Assembly: GCF_900091605.1 (NCBI RefSeq)
Contig: NZ_FMCQ01000001.1
Span: forward strand, 753,860 to 817,859
Reading direction: 5' to 3'
From: Micromonospora tulbaghiae
GTDB lineage: Bacteria > Actinomycetota > Actinomycetes > Mycobacteriales > Micromonosporaceae
Length of the DNA stretch: 64,000 nt
Positions within the stretch are counted from its first letter, which is position 1. Every line of letters begins with the position of its first letter. The position numbers and the translations under genes were made by a program. Shown here one piece after another: positions 45,382 through 54,730 of the stretch. The notes below the pieces were generated by a model. It did not search any database. It was not told the DNA's origin and saw only the letters and a program-made list of their open reading frames with translations.

Positions 45382-46956
45382 CTATTCCCGCCAGCCGGTC
45401 AGCTCGACCCCCTTGGCCAGCTCCACCCGGAAGCCCAGCGCGATCTCGCCGCTCTCACCCGGCGCCAGCGACAGCCGCCAGGTCAGCTCGCCCAGCTCCG
45501 TACGCTCGGCGGGCGGTGGCGTCAGCGCGGTCTCGCGTACCGCCACCGCCTCGTCCCGGGACACCGGTAGCTGGTCCCGCACCTCGACGGTGGCCGGGCG
45601 GGGCGTGTGGTTCGCGACCGTGATCCGGTACTCCACCTCCCGCCGCCGGGTCGACCCGAGCGTGGCCTTGCTCTCGGTGCGCCGGGACAGCTTCCGCTCC
45701 ACCCGCACCCGGTCGTCGATCCCGAGCGCCAGCTCCGTCTCCTCGCCCGGCGCCCACGTCGTCAGCCGCGTCGCCGCCACGAAATCAGCGCCGTGGAAGA
45801 CCGACGCCGGGCCGGGCAGCAGCGTGTGGTCCGACGTGTTGCGTACCGTGGCCCGCAGGTGCGCCTCGGCGGCGCGCACCGGCGCGCTCACATGGTCCAG
45901 CCGGGCCGGCAGCTCCAGCACCGCGATCGACACCCGGTGCGCGCTGCCGTCGGCCGGCACCGCCACCGGCCGGGCCGGCCGGTAGGTCGCCGCCGTCACA
46001 CCCTGCTCGACCTCGGCGACGCTCTCCCGCATTGCCGGCGCCGCCGACCGCGCCGCGCGGGGGCGGCCCGCCGGCGCCGCGCCGGGCGCCGGCGGCGGCA
46101 CCATGCCGCCGAACGACGCGGCCATCGGCGGCTCCGGCCGGAGCCGGTCGAGATACCAGGGCGACAATTCGGGTACGCCGCTCGCCGCCGCCGGGCGGGC
46201 GGTGGAGAGCTGGAGTTCGCACTCCGGCCAGTCCTCCCCGGTGCCCTGGCTGACCAGCCCGAACCAGGTGACGGTCATGGTGTCCTCGACCAGCCGCAGG
46301 TCGTAGGAGGGCGTCCAGCGGGCGCCGTCCACCAGGTACGTCAGCTCCAGCTCCACCTCGGTGTCGTCGGCGTCCACCGAGACGGACACGTCGGCGGCCA
46401 GCCGGTCCGGCTCCCGCTTGCCACGCGCCGCGTCCAGCTCCCGGTCGACAGCGGCCAGCTCCTCGGCCAGCTCGGTGCGCCGCCGGGCCAGCCCGCGCCG
46501 CCGGGCCCGGGACTCGGCGAGCTGACCGGACACCGAGTCGGTGAAGGCCGCCACGTCGGCCGGGGCCGCGTCGCCGGCGGCCAGCGCCCGGGCGTACGTG
46601 CCACCGGCCCGCTCAGCCAGCCGGGTGAGGAACTCGCCGCGCTGTTCCTCGACCGCGTCGGTGTCGCCGACCTCGGCCAGCTCGTCGGCCAGTTCCAGGC
46701 GCCGCCGTTCCAGCTCGACGACCTGGGCGTCGGTGCTGCGGGCCTGCCGCCACGCGCTCACGTCCACCCCGAGCACCGTCACCGCGCCCCGGCCACCCAC
46801 CCGGATCGAGTCCCGGCGCAGGCCCGGCGAGAGCGGGGCGACGCGTACCCGGTGGTCGCCGGCGGCCAGCCGGACGCCGCCGCGGCGGGTGACCCGGGCG
46901 CGGTCCGGGTAGACGGTCACGCCGACGACCGGCGCATCGATCTCCACAGTGTCCAC
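45382..46956 (-). CDS. DUF4139 protein (mucoidy inhibitor MuiA-like)
   Basis: This 524-residue protein has the MuiA arrangement: an N-terminal DUF4140-like beta domain (about 8-60), a coiled coil (about 75-190) and a C-terminal DUF4139 domain (about 205-520). A Pro/Ala/Gly-rich insert lies near 270-310. No signal peptide is evident. MuiA was named for a mucoidy phenotype in enterobacteria; the molecular role is unknown. The ATG at 46956 is 36 bases after the anti-sigma-like gene. Confidence 0.88.
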   Translation of the reverse strand: MDTVEIDAPVVGVTVYPDRARVTRRGGVRLAAGDHRVRVAPLSPGLRRDSIRVGGRGAVTVLGVDVSAWRQARSTDAQVVELERRRLELADELAEVGDTDAVEEQRGEFLTRLAERAGGTYARALAAGDAAPADVAAFTDSVSGQLAESRARRRGLARRRTELAEELAAVDRELDAARGKREPDRLAADVSVSVDADDTEVELELTYLVDGARWTPSYDLRLVEDTMTVTWFGLVSQGTGEDWPECELQLSTARPAAASGVPELSPWYLDRLRPEPPMAASFGGMVPPPAPGAAPAGRPRAARSAAPAMRESVAEVEQGVTAATYRPARPVAVPADGSAHRVSIAVLELPARLDHVSAPVRAAEAHLRATVRNTSDHTLLPGPASVFHGADFVAATRLTTWAPGEETELALGIDDRVRVERKLSRRTESKATLGSTRRREVEYRITVANHTPRPATVEVRDQLPVSRDEAVAVRETALTPPPAERTELGELTWRLSLAPGESGEIALGFRVELAKGVELTGWRE

Positions 46957-46992
46957 GGCGGCGAGGGTAGTTCAGGCGTGCCCGCGGCGGGG

Positions 46993-47838
46993 CTACCGAA
47001 GGTGCAGCCGTTCGTCCACGGCGAGTGCCGCCAGTTGGCGCGCGGTGAACGGCAGCGGGGACGCGGGCGCCTGCCTGTCGTAGGCGCCCTGCGCGACGAA
47101 GACCACCACGCCGTCGGGATGCCGGTAGGCGGCCCACTGGTCGAACCGGTCGTCCGAGCCGGGCCGGACCACCACACCCACTGTCGCCTCGCCGACTGTC
47201 GTCGGCCGGCACTCGCCCCCCATGCCCCAGAACTCACGCGCCAGGGCGCACGGTTCGGTCGGCAGCAGGTTCCCCGGTGTGTGCACCTCGGTGAGCAGGC
47301 GTCCCCTCCACGTCCCCTTCGTCACGTCGACCGAGGCCAGGTAGCTCCACAGCTCGACGCCGCCGGCTCGTCCGGTGAAGCCCGCCTGATGGGTGCCCAG
47401 CGTCTCCTTCCCGGTCTCGCTGGAGACGGTCCTCTCGGCGGTGTAGCCGGCGGGCACCACTGTGACGAGCCGGTCGAGCAGCAGGGCGGCCTGGTCATAC
47501 CGGGAACCCGCCCGCGCGGTGCGGTCCTCCTGCGGCAGGCCGTCGGGCCCGGTGGGCATCGGTTCGGCGCTGCCGTCCGACGACGGCGGCGGGGCGGCCT
47601 GCGGCAGCGCGGCCGGCGGGCGTCGGTCGCCGCCGTCCGGGGTGGAGAGCGCCACGACACCCGCGACGCCCGCGACCGCGAGTACCGCAGTCGCCGATCC
47701 GGCGCAGGCCCGGACGGCTCGGCGCTTGTTGCGTGCCCGCCGGGCGGAGCGCAGCATGCCGTCGGTGCTCAGTTGCGGTGGCGCGGTCACGCTGAGCATC
47801 TCGTCGCGAAGCGCCTCGCGCAGCTGGTCTCCGTTCAT
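46993..47838 (-). CDS. Putative membrane anti-sigma factor of SigE-family pair
   Basis: This 281-residue protein has a cytoplasmic N-terminus (1-42), one transmembrane helix (about 43-65), a Pro/Ser-rich linker and an extracytoplasmic domain. Its ATG overlaps the sigma-factor stop (ATGA), the usual sigma/anti-sigma coupling. It lacks a clear zinc-binding H-x3-C-x2-C anti-sigma motif, so the role is inferred from topology and coupling. Confidence 0.75.
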   Translation of the reverse strand: MNGDQLREALRDEMLSVTAPPQLSTDGMLRSARRARNKRRAVRACAGSATAVLAVAGVAGVVALSTPDGGDRRPPAALPQAAPPPSSDGSAEPMPTGPDGLPQEDRTARAGSRYDQAALLLDRLVTVVPAGYTAERTVSSETGKETLGTHQAGFTGRAGGVELWSYLASVDVTKGTWRGRLLTEVHTPGNLLPTEPCALAREFWGMGGECRPTTVGEATVGVVVRPGSDDRFDQWAAYRHPDGVVVFVAQGAYDRQAPASPLPFTARQLAALAVDERLHLR

Positions 47839-48344
47839 CGTTGCCCCTTTTCGCTCGGTGAGTGCATGGGTGACAGGAGGCCGCGCAGCGTGTCCAGACC
47901 GCGGGCGGACTGGCTCTTCACCGTTCCCGGCGAGCAGTCCAGCAGCGCCGCCACCTCGTCGACCGGCAGGTCCTCCCAGTAGCGCAGGACCAGGACGGCC
48001 CGCTGCCGGGGCGGTACGGCGGCGAGCGCCTGGAGCACCACGAGCCGGTCCTCGGGCGGACTCGCCGGCGCCGGCGGGTCGGCGTCGGGCGTGCCCACCC
48101 GTTCCCGCCGCCACCAGCCCCGCCGCCGTTCGTCGAGGAAGGACCGGACGATGATCTGGCGCAGGTAGGAGTCGAGCGCGTCGTGCCGGGCGACCCGGTT
48201 CCAGACCAGGTACAGCTTGGTGAACCCGGTCTGGACCAGATCCTCCGCGCGGTGCCAGTCACCGCAGAGCAGATACGCGGTGGCGCGCATGGCGTGGTGC
48301 CTCGCGGAGAAGTACTCCGCGAACGCCGTGTCGCGATCACTCAT
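47835..48344 (-). CDS. SigE-family ECF sigma factor
   Basis: This 169-residue ECF sigma factor has sigma-2 (about 10-75, D-W-H-R-A-E-D-L-V-Q-T-G-F) and sigma-4 (about 100-155, P-V-D-E-V-A-A-L-L-D-C-S-P-G-T-V-K-S-Q-S) typical of the actinobacterial SigE (SACE_1371-like) group. It is followed in overlap by its likely membrane anti-sigma factor. A candidate ECF promoter precedes it, suggesting autoregulation. Confidence 0.92.
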   Translation of the reverse strand: MSDRDTAFAEYFSARHHAMRATAYLLCGDWHRAEDLVQTGFTKLYLVWNRVARHDALDSYLRQIIVRSFLDERRRGWWRRERVGTPDADPPAPASPPEDRLVVLQALAAVPPRQRAVLVLRYWEDLPVDEVAALLDCSPGTVKSQSARGLDTLRGLLSPMHSPSEKGQR

Positions 48345-48370
48345 TCGGACCTCCGATCGGATACGGGATA

Positions 48371-48399
48371 GTCACGCCAGGTGTGGCTCCCGGGGTTGC
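48371..48399 (-). promoter_or_regulatory. Candidate ECF autoregulatory promoter
   Basis: On the minus strand GCAACC (48399-48394) and CGTGAC (48376-48371) are 17 bases apart, with the AAC/CGT core of many ECF promoters, 27 bases before the sigma gene. Confidence 0.4.
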
Positions 48400-48430
48400 T
48401 CGGCGGGCGGAGTGAATTTGCGCCGGCGGG

Positions 48431-49849
48431 TCAGCCGCGGAAGCTGCGGGCGAGCAACCGGAGCCCCTCGGGTACGTCGGCGGTGGCGACGGCGCCGTAG
48501 CCGAGCACCAGACCGGCCGGGCCGGGCGGGCCCGCGTGGTAGCCGGCGATCTCCCGTACCGTGACGCCGACTTCGGCCGCCCGCGCGACGACCGCCGGCA
48601 GGTCGACGCCGGCCTCCGGGCGCAGCCGCGCGCACAGGTGCAGGCCCGCTGTGGACGGCACCGGGTCGAGCCAGCCGGCGAGGTCGGAGCGCAACGCGGC
48701 CTCGACCAGCTCGCGCCGTTCGGCGTAGACCCGGGTCGCCTTGCGGATGTGCCGGGGCAGCTCGCCGGAGTCGATGAACCGGGCCAGCGCGGCCTGCGTG
48801 GTGTGGTCGCCGTGCCAGTCGGTGAGCTGCCGCGCGGCCAGCAGCGCGGGGCGCAGCGAGGCCGGGGCGACCAGGAACCCGAGGCGCAGCATGGGCAGCA
48901 GGGTCTTGGAGAACGTGCCGACGTAGACCACCTTCCCGGCCCGGTCCAGCGTCTGCAACGGGTCCAGCGGACGCGCGGAGAAACGGAACTCGGTGTCGTA
49001 GTCGTCCTCGACGACCACCGCGTCCCGGGCCGCGGCCCAGTCGAGCAGCGCCGCCCGGCGGGCCGGGGACATCCGGACGCCCAGCGGGAACTGGTGGGAC
49101 GGGGTGACGTAGACCAGCCGCGCGTCGCCGGGCAGCGCGCTTACGTCGATCCCCTGGTCGTCGACCGGCACCGGCACGACCCGCGCGCCGTGACCGGCGA
49201 ACAGCCGCCGGGCCGGGGGATAGCCGGGATCCTCGACGGCCACCCGGTCGCCCGGTTCGAGCACGACCCGGGCGATCAGGTCCAGCGCCTGCTGCGCGCC
49301 CTGGGTGACGACGACGTCCTCCGGCCCGGCCCGTACCGCGCGTGCGAGCCCCACGTACCGGGCGACGGCGGCACGCAGGCCCGGGTGCCCGGCCGGGCCG
49401 GCGTACCCGCCCCGGATCGTCGCCGTGCGCAGCTCACCGGCGACCAGCCGGCGCCAGGTGGCCAGCGGGAACAGCCCGGTGTCCGGGGTGCCGGCCCGGA
49501 AGTCGTGACCCGGGCGGGGCTCGGCGGTGGGCGCGGCCTCGGCGGACGTCCAGAACGCGCGGGGGCGTACCCCGCCGGCCGGCGCCGGACGGGGCCGGGC
49601 GCGGGCGACCGGCTCGTCGGCGACGAACGTCCCCGCGCCGACCCGGGCGGTCAGCAGGCCCTCGGCGGTCAGCCGCTCGTAGGCGACGGCGACCGTGTTG
49701 CGGGAGACGTCGAGCCGCCGGGCCAGTTCGCGGGTGGGTGGCAGCCGTTCGCCGGGCCGCAGCCGGCCGTCCAGGATCGCCTCCAGCAACTGCCTGTGGA
49801 TCCGGGTGGCGCGGTCGCCGGGGCCGGCCAGGCTGACGTGTACGTCCAC
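48431..49849 (-). CDS. MocR/PdxR-type GntR regulator with aminotransferase domain
   Basis: About 472 residues from the GTG at 49849; a TTG at 49873 would add eight residues. An N-terminal GntR winged helix (about 5-75) is fused to a fold-type I aminotransferase domain (about 95-470) with the PLP lysine in T-F-S-K-T-L. MocR proteins use PLP or its adducts as ligand and often regulate vitamin B6, GABA or transport genes. It is divergent from an MFS exporter, with nested inverted repeats between them, so the exporter is its probable target. Confidence 0.9.
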   Translation of the reverse strand: MDVHVSLAGPGDRATRIHRQLLEAILDGRLRPGERLPPTRELARRLDVSRNTVAVAYERLTAEGLLTARVGAGTFVADEPVARARPRPAPAGGVRPRAFWTSAEAAPTAEPRPGHDFRAGTPDTGLFPLATWRRLVAGELRTATIRGGYAGPAGHPGLRAAVARYVGLARAVRAGPEDVVVTQGAQQALDLIARVVLEPGDRVAVEDPGYPPARRLFAGHGARVVPVPVDDQGIDVSALPGDARLVYVTPSHQFPLGVRMSPARRAALLDWAAARDAVVVEDDYDTEFRFSARPLDPLQTLDRAGKVVYVGTFSKTLLPMLRLGFLVAPASLRPALLAARQLTDWHGDHTTQAALARFIDSGELPRHIRKATRVYAERRELVEAALRSDLAGWLDPVPSTAGLHLCARLRPEAGVDLPAVVARAAEVGVTVREIAGYHAGPPGPAGLVLGYGAVATADVPEGLRLLARSFRG

Positions 49850-49863
49850 GGCGGCGACACTAC

Positions 49864-49909
49864 ATTGGCCCAATCAGATCGCCTGGAATCGGCGCTTCTC
49901 CAGGCCAAT
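49864..49909. promoter_or_regulatory. Nested inverted repeats in MocR/MFS intergenic region
   Basis: ATTGGCC (49864-49870) and GGCCAAT (49903-49909) flank GCCTGGA (49881-49887) and TCCAGGC (49899-49905). The inner pair has 7-base arms 11 bases apart. This is a likely operator for the divergent MocR regulator. Confidence 0.5.
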
Positions 49910-49957
49910 CCGCGGGTCTTGGATGGAGGAAGGAGCACGGCGAACGGGGGACGGGCA

Positions 49958-51235
49958 ATGACCGATGTCGACACCGGCCGCCGGGTCCGGGTGCTGGCCC
50001 TGGCCCAGCTCGCGAACTCGGTCGGTGACGGCGCGTTCTACGCGTGCTCGGCGCTGTTCTTCATCCGGGTGGTGGGGCTGTCCCCGACGCAGGTCGGGAT
50101 CGCCCTCACCGTGGGCTGGTCGACGGGCATCCTCGCCGGGGTGCCCGCCGGCCAGATGGCCGACCGCTACGGCGCACGACGGATGACCGGCGTCTTCGCC
50201 GTCGCCACCGCCGCCGCGCTCAGCGGCTTCCTCGTGATCCGCTCCCTCCCGCTGTTCGTGCTGCTCGCCTGTTGCTACGCCGCCTGCCAGGCCGGGCTCA
50301 CCGCCAGCCGGCAGGCGCTGCTGGTCGGGCTGATCGAGCCCGCGCGGCGCACTGCGGTACGCGCGCGGTTGCAGTCGGTCTCGAACGCCGGCCTGGCCGC
50401 CGGGGCCGGGCTGGGCGCGCTCGTGCTCTGGGCGGACACCCGCCCCGCGTACCTGTCGGCCTTCGCGCTCGACGCGGTGAGCTTCCTGGCCGCCGCCCTG
50501 CTGGTACGCCGGCTGCCCGAGGCGGCGGCGCCGGTTCCGTCCGGACCCGAGCCGGGACGGCTGACCGTGCTGCGCGACCGCCCGTACGCGCTGATCACGT
50601 TGCTGAACGCGGTCATGTGCCTGAACATGCCGCTGCTCAGCCTGGCGCTGCCGCTGTGGATCGCGGAGCGGACCGACGCCCCGGCGCCGATGGGCGCGGT
50701 CGTGCTCACCGTCAACATGCTGTGCGTGGTGCTGTGGCAGGTCCGGGTGGCCCGCCGGGTGACCGATCCGGGCACGGCGGCCCGGGCCAGCGGGCACGCC
50801 GGCTGGGTGCTGCTCGTCGCCTGTGGCGCCTACGCGGTTTCCGGGATGGTCGGCGGCGCGTGGGTGGCCTCGGCGGTGCTGCTCGCCGCGGCCCTGGTGC
50901 AGGTGTTCGGCGAGATGGTGCAGGCGGCCAGCGGCTGGGAGGTCGGCTTCACCCTGGCCCGCCCCGACCGGCAGGGGCAGTACCAGGGCTTCTTCGCCAT
51001 GGCGCCGCAGTTGGCCCGGATGCTCGGCCCGGCGCTGCTGACCTCGCTGCTGCTCGGCTGGGGCACGCCCGGCTGGCTGGTGCTCGGCGGGCTGTTCGTG
51101 ATCGCGGGCCTGGCCATGCGGCCGGCGGTACGCCTCGCCGGGCGTCGCCGGACCGCCGCCGAGTTGCGGATCCCCGCTCCGCCTGGCTCGACCGGCACTG
51201 AGGTGTCCTCCACCACGTCGCCGCGAGGCCGCTGA
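49958..51235 (+). CDS. MFS transporter, drug-export type
   Basis: This 425-residue protein has twelve predicted transmembrane helices and the MFS motif A-like loop G-Q-M-A-D-R-Y-G-A-R-R (about 65-75). It belongs to the MDR-type H+ antiporters. The ATG at 49958 follows GGGGGACGGG. Substrate unknown; its control by the adjacent MocR regulator is inferred from the shared intergenic operator. Confidence 0.88.
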   Translation: MTDVDTGRRVRVLALAQLANSVGDGAFYACSALFFIRVVGLSPTQVGIALTVGWSTGILAGVPAGQMADRYGARRMTGVFAVATAAALSGFLVIRSLPLFVLLACCYAACQAGLTASRQALLVGLIEPARRTAVRARLQSVSNAGLAAGAGLGALVLWADTRPAYLSAFALDAVSFLAAALLVRRLPEAAAPVPSGPEPGRLTVLRDRPYALITLLNAVMCLNMPLLSLALPLWIAERTDAPAPMGAVVLTVNMLCVVLWQVRVARRVTDPGTAARASGHAGWVLLVACGAYAVSGMVGGAWVASAVLLAAALVQVFGEMVQAASGWEVGFTLARPDRQGQYQGFFAMAPQLARMLGPALLTSLLLGWGTPGWLVLGGLFVIAGLAMRPAVRLAGRRRTAAELRIPAPPGSTGTEVSSTTSPRGR

Positions 51236-51268
51236 GCCGCCGCGCACCTACGGGAGGCGACCAGGGCG

Positions 51269-51292
51269 GATTTCTGGCACGGTGTCGGGTAG
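51269..51292 (+). promoter_or_regulatory. Candidate sigma-B/F-type promoter of STAS gene
   Basis: GATT (51269-51272) and GGGTAG (51287-51292) are 14 bases apart, 24 bases before the gene. Confidence 0.4.
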
Positions 51293-51316
51293 CGACGGGT
51301 GCGCGGTTGAGGGGGA

Positions 51317-51673
51317 GTGGTGGAGTTCTCGGTGACGACCAGGCAGGGGCGTGTCGGCCCGGTGATCGAGGTCGCTGGTGATCTGGACATGGCCACCGCG
51401 CCGCAGCTACGTGACTCGCTGCTCAAGGTGCTGGAGACCGGTGCGCGGACGGTGGTCGTCGACCTGACCCAGGTCGGGTTCGTGGACTCCAGCGGCCTGG
51501 GCGCACTGGTGCTCGTCTACAAGAACCTGCGGGAGCGCGACGGCTGGCTCGGTCTGGCCGTCGTCCGCCAGTCGATCCGCAACGTCTTCTCGATCACCTC
51601 GGTGGACCGCGTCATCCCGCTCTTCGGCACGGTGCGGGAGGCCGAGGACGGCTCACCCGCGGCGGCGCGCTGA
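51317..51673 (+). CDS. STAS-domain anti-anti-sigma factor
   Basis: This 118-residue protein is a single STAS domain (about 5-105) with canonical V-D-S-S-G-L-G (about 56-62) containing the phosphorylatable serine, as in SpoIIAA/RsbV. It should bind and titrate an RsbW-type kinase when dephosphorylated. The convergent SpoIIE-type gene overlaps its 3' end by 21 bases and would normally supply the phosphatase, but that gene is frameshifted. GAGGGGGA precedes the GTG start. Confidence 0.9.
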   Translation: MVEFSVTTRQGRVGPVIEVAGDLDMATAPQLRDSLLKVLETGARTVVVDLTQVGFVDSSGLGALVLVYKNLRERDGWLGLAVVRQSIRNVFSITSVDRVIPLFGTVREAEDGSPAAAR

Positions 51674-52920
51674 GCGCTCCTCGTCCGGCCTGACGCGCGC
51701 GGCATCGGCGCCTGCGGTGCTGCACCGCGGCCCGTGACCGTCGTACCAGTCGACGACGAGCAGCGTGGCGTCGTCGTCCAGAACCGGCCCGGCGGCGGCC
51801 AGCACCGCGTCGGACAGCGCCCGCACCGCCTCGCGGGGGTGCAGATGGGCGAGGCGGAGCAGCTCCCCGGGCAGGTCGAGGTCGGCGGCGTTGCGTTCGC
51901 GCATGCCGTCGGTGACCACCACCAGCCGGTCGCCGGGCAGCAGGGCCAGATCTCCGCTGCGGTAGCTCTCGCCGGGGAACATGCCGAGCGGGAAGTTGCC
52001 GGGCAACTCCACGGGTACGACCCGGCCGTCCCGGACCAGCAGCGGTGGGACGTGTCCCGCGTTCAGCAGCTCACAGCGGCCGGTGGTCAGGTCTATGCGG
52101 CCCAGCACGGCGGTGACGTACGCGCCGCGTACGTTGGCGTGCTCCGCGACGGCCCGGTTGGCCTCCTCGGCCTGGGCGACCAGGGCGGCGCCGCGCCGGC
52201 GGGTGTTGCGCAGGCTGCCCACGCCGAGGTGGCGGTGAGCGCGCTCGCCACGCCGTGGCCCATCGCGTCGGTGACGCTGAGGTGCAGCACGTTCCGCGCG
52301 AGGCTGTAGTCGAACGTGTCGCCGCCGACGCTCGCGGCGGGTTCCAGCCAGCCGGAGAGGGTGAAGGCGCCGCCCTCGCAGGTGAACGAGGCGGGCAGCA
52401 GACGGCGCTGGATCTCGGCGGAGAGGCTGAACGGGGTGGTCCGCTGCCCCCACTCGAACAGGTCGGTGTGCCTGCGGTTGGCGATGACCACGAACGCCAG
52501 CGCGTGCGCGGCGTGGGCGATCCGCTTCACCACGTCGCCGTCCGGCTCGTCGGGCAGGTCGATCTCCAGCAGGCCGATTGCCTCTCCGCGGTCGGTGACC
52601 GGTGCCAGCACGCTCCACGTGCCGTCGCCGGGAACGACCCGGGGAGTCTGCTGACGTAGTACCTCCTCGTAGGGCCCGCCGTCGAAGGGGAGGACCTCGG
52701 CTTCCTCCTCGCCGTGGCGCCGGCCGGCGCCACCGCCGGCCGGCTGGTGGGTCAGCCGGACCAGCGCCCGGCCGCTGAGGTCGGCGATCAGCAGCGAGAC
52801 GCCGAGCGCGTTCAGCGCCGTGGCGATGACGCCGGTGACGGCCTCGACCGCATCCACCGGGGCGGCGTCCTCGGCCGACTGCAACATCCCGGCCAGCACC
52901 GCCTGCTCGCTGTCCTTCAC
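51653..52920 (-). pseudogene. SpoIIE/RsbU-type PP2C phosphatase, frameshifted
   Basis: Two overlapping frames together encode a GAF plus SpoIIE phosphatase. The N-terminal frame (from the GTG at 52920) has the GAF region and G-G-D-T-F-D-Y and D-A-M-G-H-G metal sites, then loses similarity after S-A-L-T-A-T. The C-terminal frame continues from L-G-V-G-S-L-R-N-T to the motif D-D-D-A-T-L-L. One missing base near 52228-52229 (one G short on the plus strand) would join them exactly. Either the gene is truncated after about 235 residues or the base is a sequencing error. Such phosphatases reactivate STAS proteins. Confidence 0.85.
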
Positions 52921-53008
52921 CCCCTGAGCATATTCAGCGCGGCGCGCGGGCGCCTCACGAGCGGACGGCCGCGCGTCGGGAGGGCCGTCCGCCGTCGATG
53001 GCTCCCTA

Positions 53009-53025
53009 TTGCATATGCTTGGCAA
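53009..53025. promoter_or_regulatory. Candidate Nur (nickel) box upstream of ABC operon
   Basis: TTGCAT-ATGCT-TGGCAA matches 10 of 12 defined positions of the Streptomyces Nur consensus tTGCaa-N5-ttGCAA. It is one of the few AT-rich patches in the window and overlaps a candidate -35, fitting repression by a nickel-loaded Fur-family regulator. Confidence 0.6.
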
Positions 53026-53037
53026 CTACCGAATAGT
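53009..53037 (+). promoter_or_regulatory. Candidate promoter of nickel/peptide ABC operon
   Basis: TTGCAT (53009-53014) and AATAGT (53032-53037) are 17 bases apart, about 95 bases before the first gene; the Nur-like box overlaps the -35 and spacer. Confidence 0.45.
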
Positions 53038-53131
53038 GGCAGAAGCGGGCGGGTGCTCGGGCACGCGCTGATCTGATCGTCGCCGGAGCGCCCGCCCGGC
53101 CGCTACCGAGGACGAGTTCGAGGGGTTGCCG

Positions 53132-54730
53132 GTGGCGATCAAGCCCAAGCCCGTACGCGTGGCCGCGATGCTCGCCGCCGCCCTGCTCGCCGCCGCCGGC
53201 TGCTCGTCGCCCACGGCGTCGACAGGCGGCCCGAAGGGCGCGGGCACGCTCGTGGTCGCCACCGCGGGCGAGCCGGACACGCTCAACCCGGTGCTCAACT
53301 ACGGCGTCGACGGCGCGTCGCTGATCTTCGACGGGCTGGTCGCCCGGGACGCCCGCAACGAGCTGGTGCCCGCCCTGGCCCGCGAACTGCCCACCGTCTC
53401 GGCGGACGGGAAGACGGTCACCGCGAAGCTGCGCGAGGGAGTGCTGTTCCACGACGGCACTCCGCTGACCGCCCAGGACGTGGTGTTCACCTACCAGGCG
53501 GTGCTCGACCCGAGAGTCGACTCCACGCTGCGGTCCGATCTGGACATGCTCGCCTCCGTCACCGCGCCCGACCCGGCGACAGTGGTGTTCACGCTGAAGT
53601 ACGCGTACGCGCCGTTCCTGCAACGGCTCGCGCTGGGGATCGTTCCGGCGAAGGCGTTCGCCGGGCAGGACGTCAACAAGGCCGCCTTCAACCGCAAGCC
53701 GGTCGGCACCGGCCCGTACCGGTTCACGTCCTGGACCCCGGGTGACCGGCTCGTGCTCGCGGCCAACGAGACGTACTGGGGTGGCAAGCCGGCGAACTCG
53801 GGCGTGGTGGTGGCGTTCGTCGCCGACGACAACGTCCGGGCCCAGCGGATGCGGGCCGGCGAGTTCGACGCGGCGGAGCTGGCGCCGAAGCTCGCGTCCG
53901 GGTTCGAGGGCCGGAACGGCTACCGGGTGCACAAGGTGCCGACCGCCGACTACCGGGGCGTCATGCTGCCGATGGGCAACCCGGTCACCGCCGACCTCGC
54001 GATCCGGAAGGCGCTGAACGTCGCGGTGGACCGGCAGGCCATGGTGACCGGCGTGCTCGGCGGTGCGGGCGAGCCCGCGTTCGGACCGGTGCCGCCCACG
54101 TCGCCGTACGCCGAGCCGTCGATCGCCGGCAAGCCCGCCGCCGACATCGCCGCGGCGACCGCCGCACTCGACGCCGCCGGGTGGAAGCCCGGCCCGGACG
54201 GCATCCGGGTCAAGGACGGGCGGCCCGCCGCGTTCGCGCTCATGTACCCGGCCACCGACAGCCTGCGCAAGGAACTGGCCCTGGCCGTCACCGCCGATGC
54301 GAAGAAGGTCGGCATCAAGGTCACGCCGGAGGGCCTGACCTGGGACGCGATCACGCCGCGAATGAAGCGCGACGCGCTGATCATGGGCTACGGCACGCCG
54401 TACGACCCGGACTTCGTCTCCTACAAGCTGTTCAGCTCGGCCTTCGCCGGGCAGGGCTTCTTCAACCCCGGTTCGTACCGCTCGGGGGTCACCGACGCCG
54501 CGTTGCAGGACGGGCGCGACAACGCCGACCCGGCCGCCCGCAAGGCCGCGTACGCCACGTTCCAGAAGCAGCTCGCCGCCGACGTGCCGTGGGTGTTCCT
54601 CACCTACCTCCAGCACACCTACGTGCTGAAGGAGGCCGTGACCGGGGTGACGCCGCGGGTCGAGCCGCACGAGCACGACGTCGCCAACAGCATCTGGTGG
54701 AACGTGCACACCTGGACGAAGAAGCCGTGA
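53132..54730 (+). CDS. ABC transporter substrate-binding lipoprotein (NikA/DppA-type)
   Basis: This 532-residue SBP_bac_5 family protein has a lipoprotein signal with lipobox A-A-G-C24, then the cluster C fold (T-G-P-Y-R-F-T-S-W near residue 195). Family members bind oligopeptides, nickel or nickel-chelator complexes; the upstream Nur-like box favours nickel. The GTG at 53132 is chosen for the GAGGGG six bases before it. It heads a five-gene operon with overlapping or near-overlapping starts. Confidence 0.88.
   Translation: MAIKPKPVRVAAMLAAALLAAAGCSSPTASTGGPKGAGTLVVATAGEPDTLNPVLNYGVDGASLIFDGLVARDARNELVPALARELPTVSADGKTVTAKLREGVLFHDGTPLTAQDVVFTYQAVLDPRVDSTLRSDLDMLASVTAPDPATVVFTLKYAYAPFLQRLALGIVPAKAFAGQDVNKAAFNRKPVGTGPYRFTSWTPGDRLVLAANETYWGGKPANSGVVVAFVADDNVRAQRMRAGEFDAAELAPKLASGFEGRNGYRVHKVPTADYRGVMLPMGNPVTADLAIRKALNVAVDRQAMVTGVLGGAGEPAFGPVPPTSPYAEPSIAGKPAADIAAATAALDAAGWKPGPDGIRVKDGRPAAFALMYPATDSLRKELALAVTADAKKVGIKVTPEGLTWDAITPRMKRDALIMGYGTPYDPDFVSYKLFSSAFAGQGFFNPGSYRSGVTDAALQDGRDNADPAARKAAYATFQKQLAADVPWVFLTYLQHTYVLKEAVTGVTPRVEPHEHDVANSIWWNVHTWTKKP

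Noticed and set aside
49850..49873. TTG start of the MocR gene
   Set aside because: It would place the start inside the candidate operator; the GTG at 49849 fits family length equally well. Not excluded.
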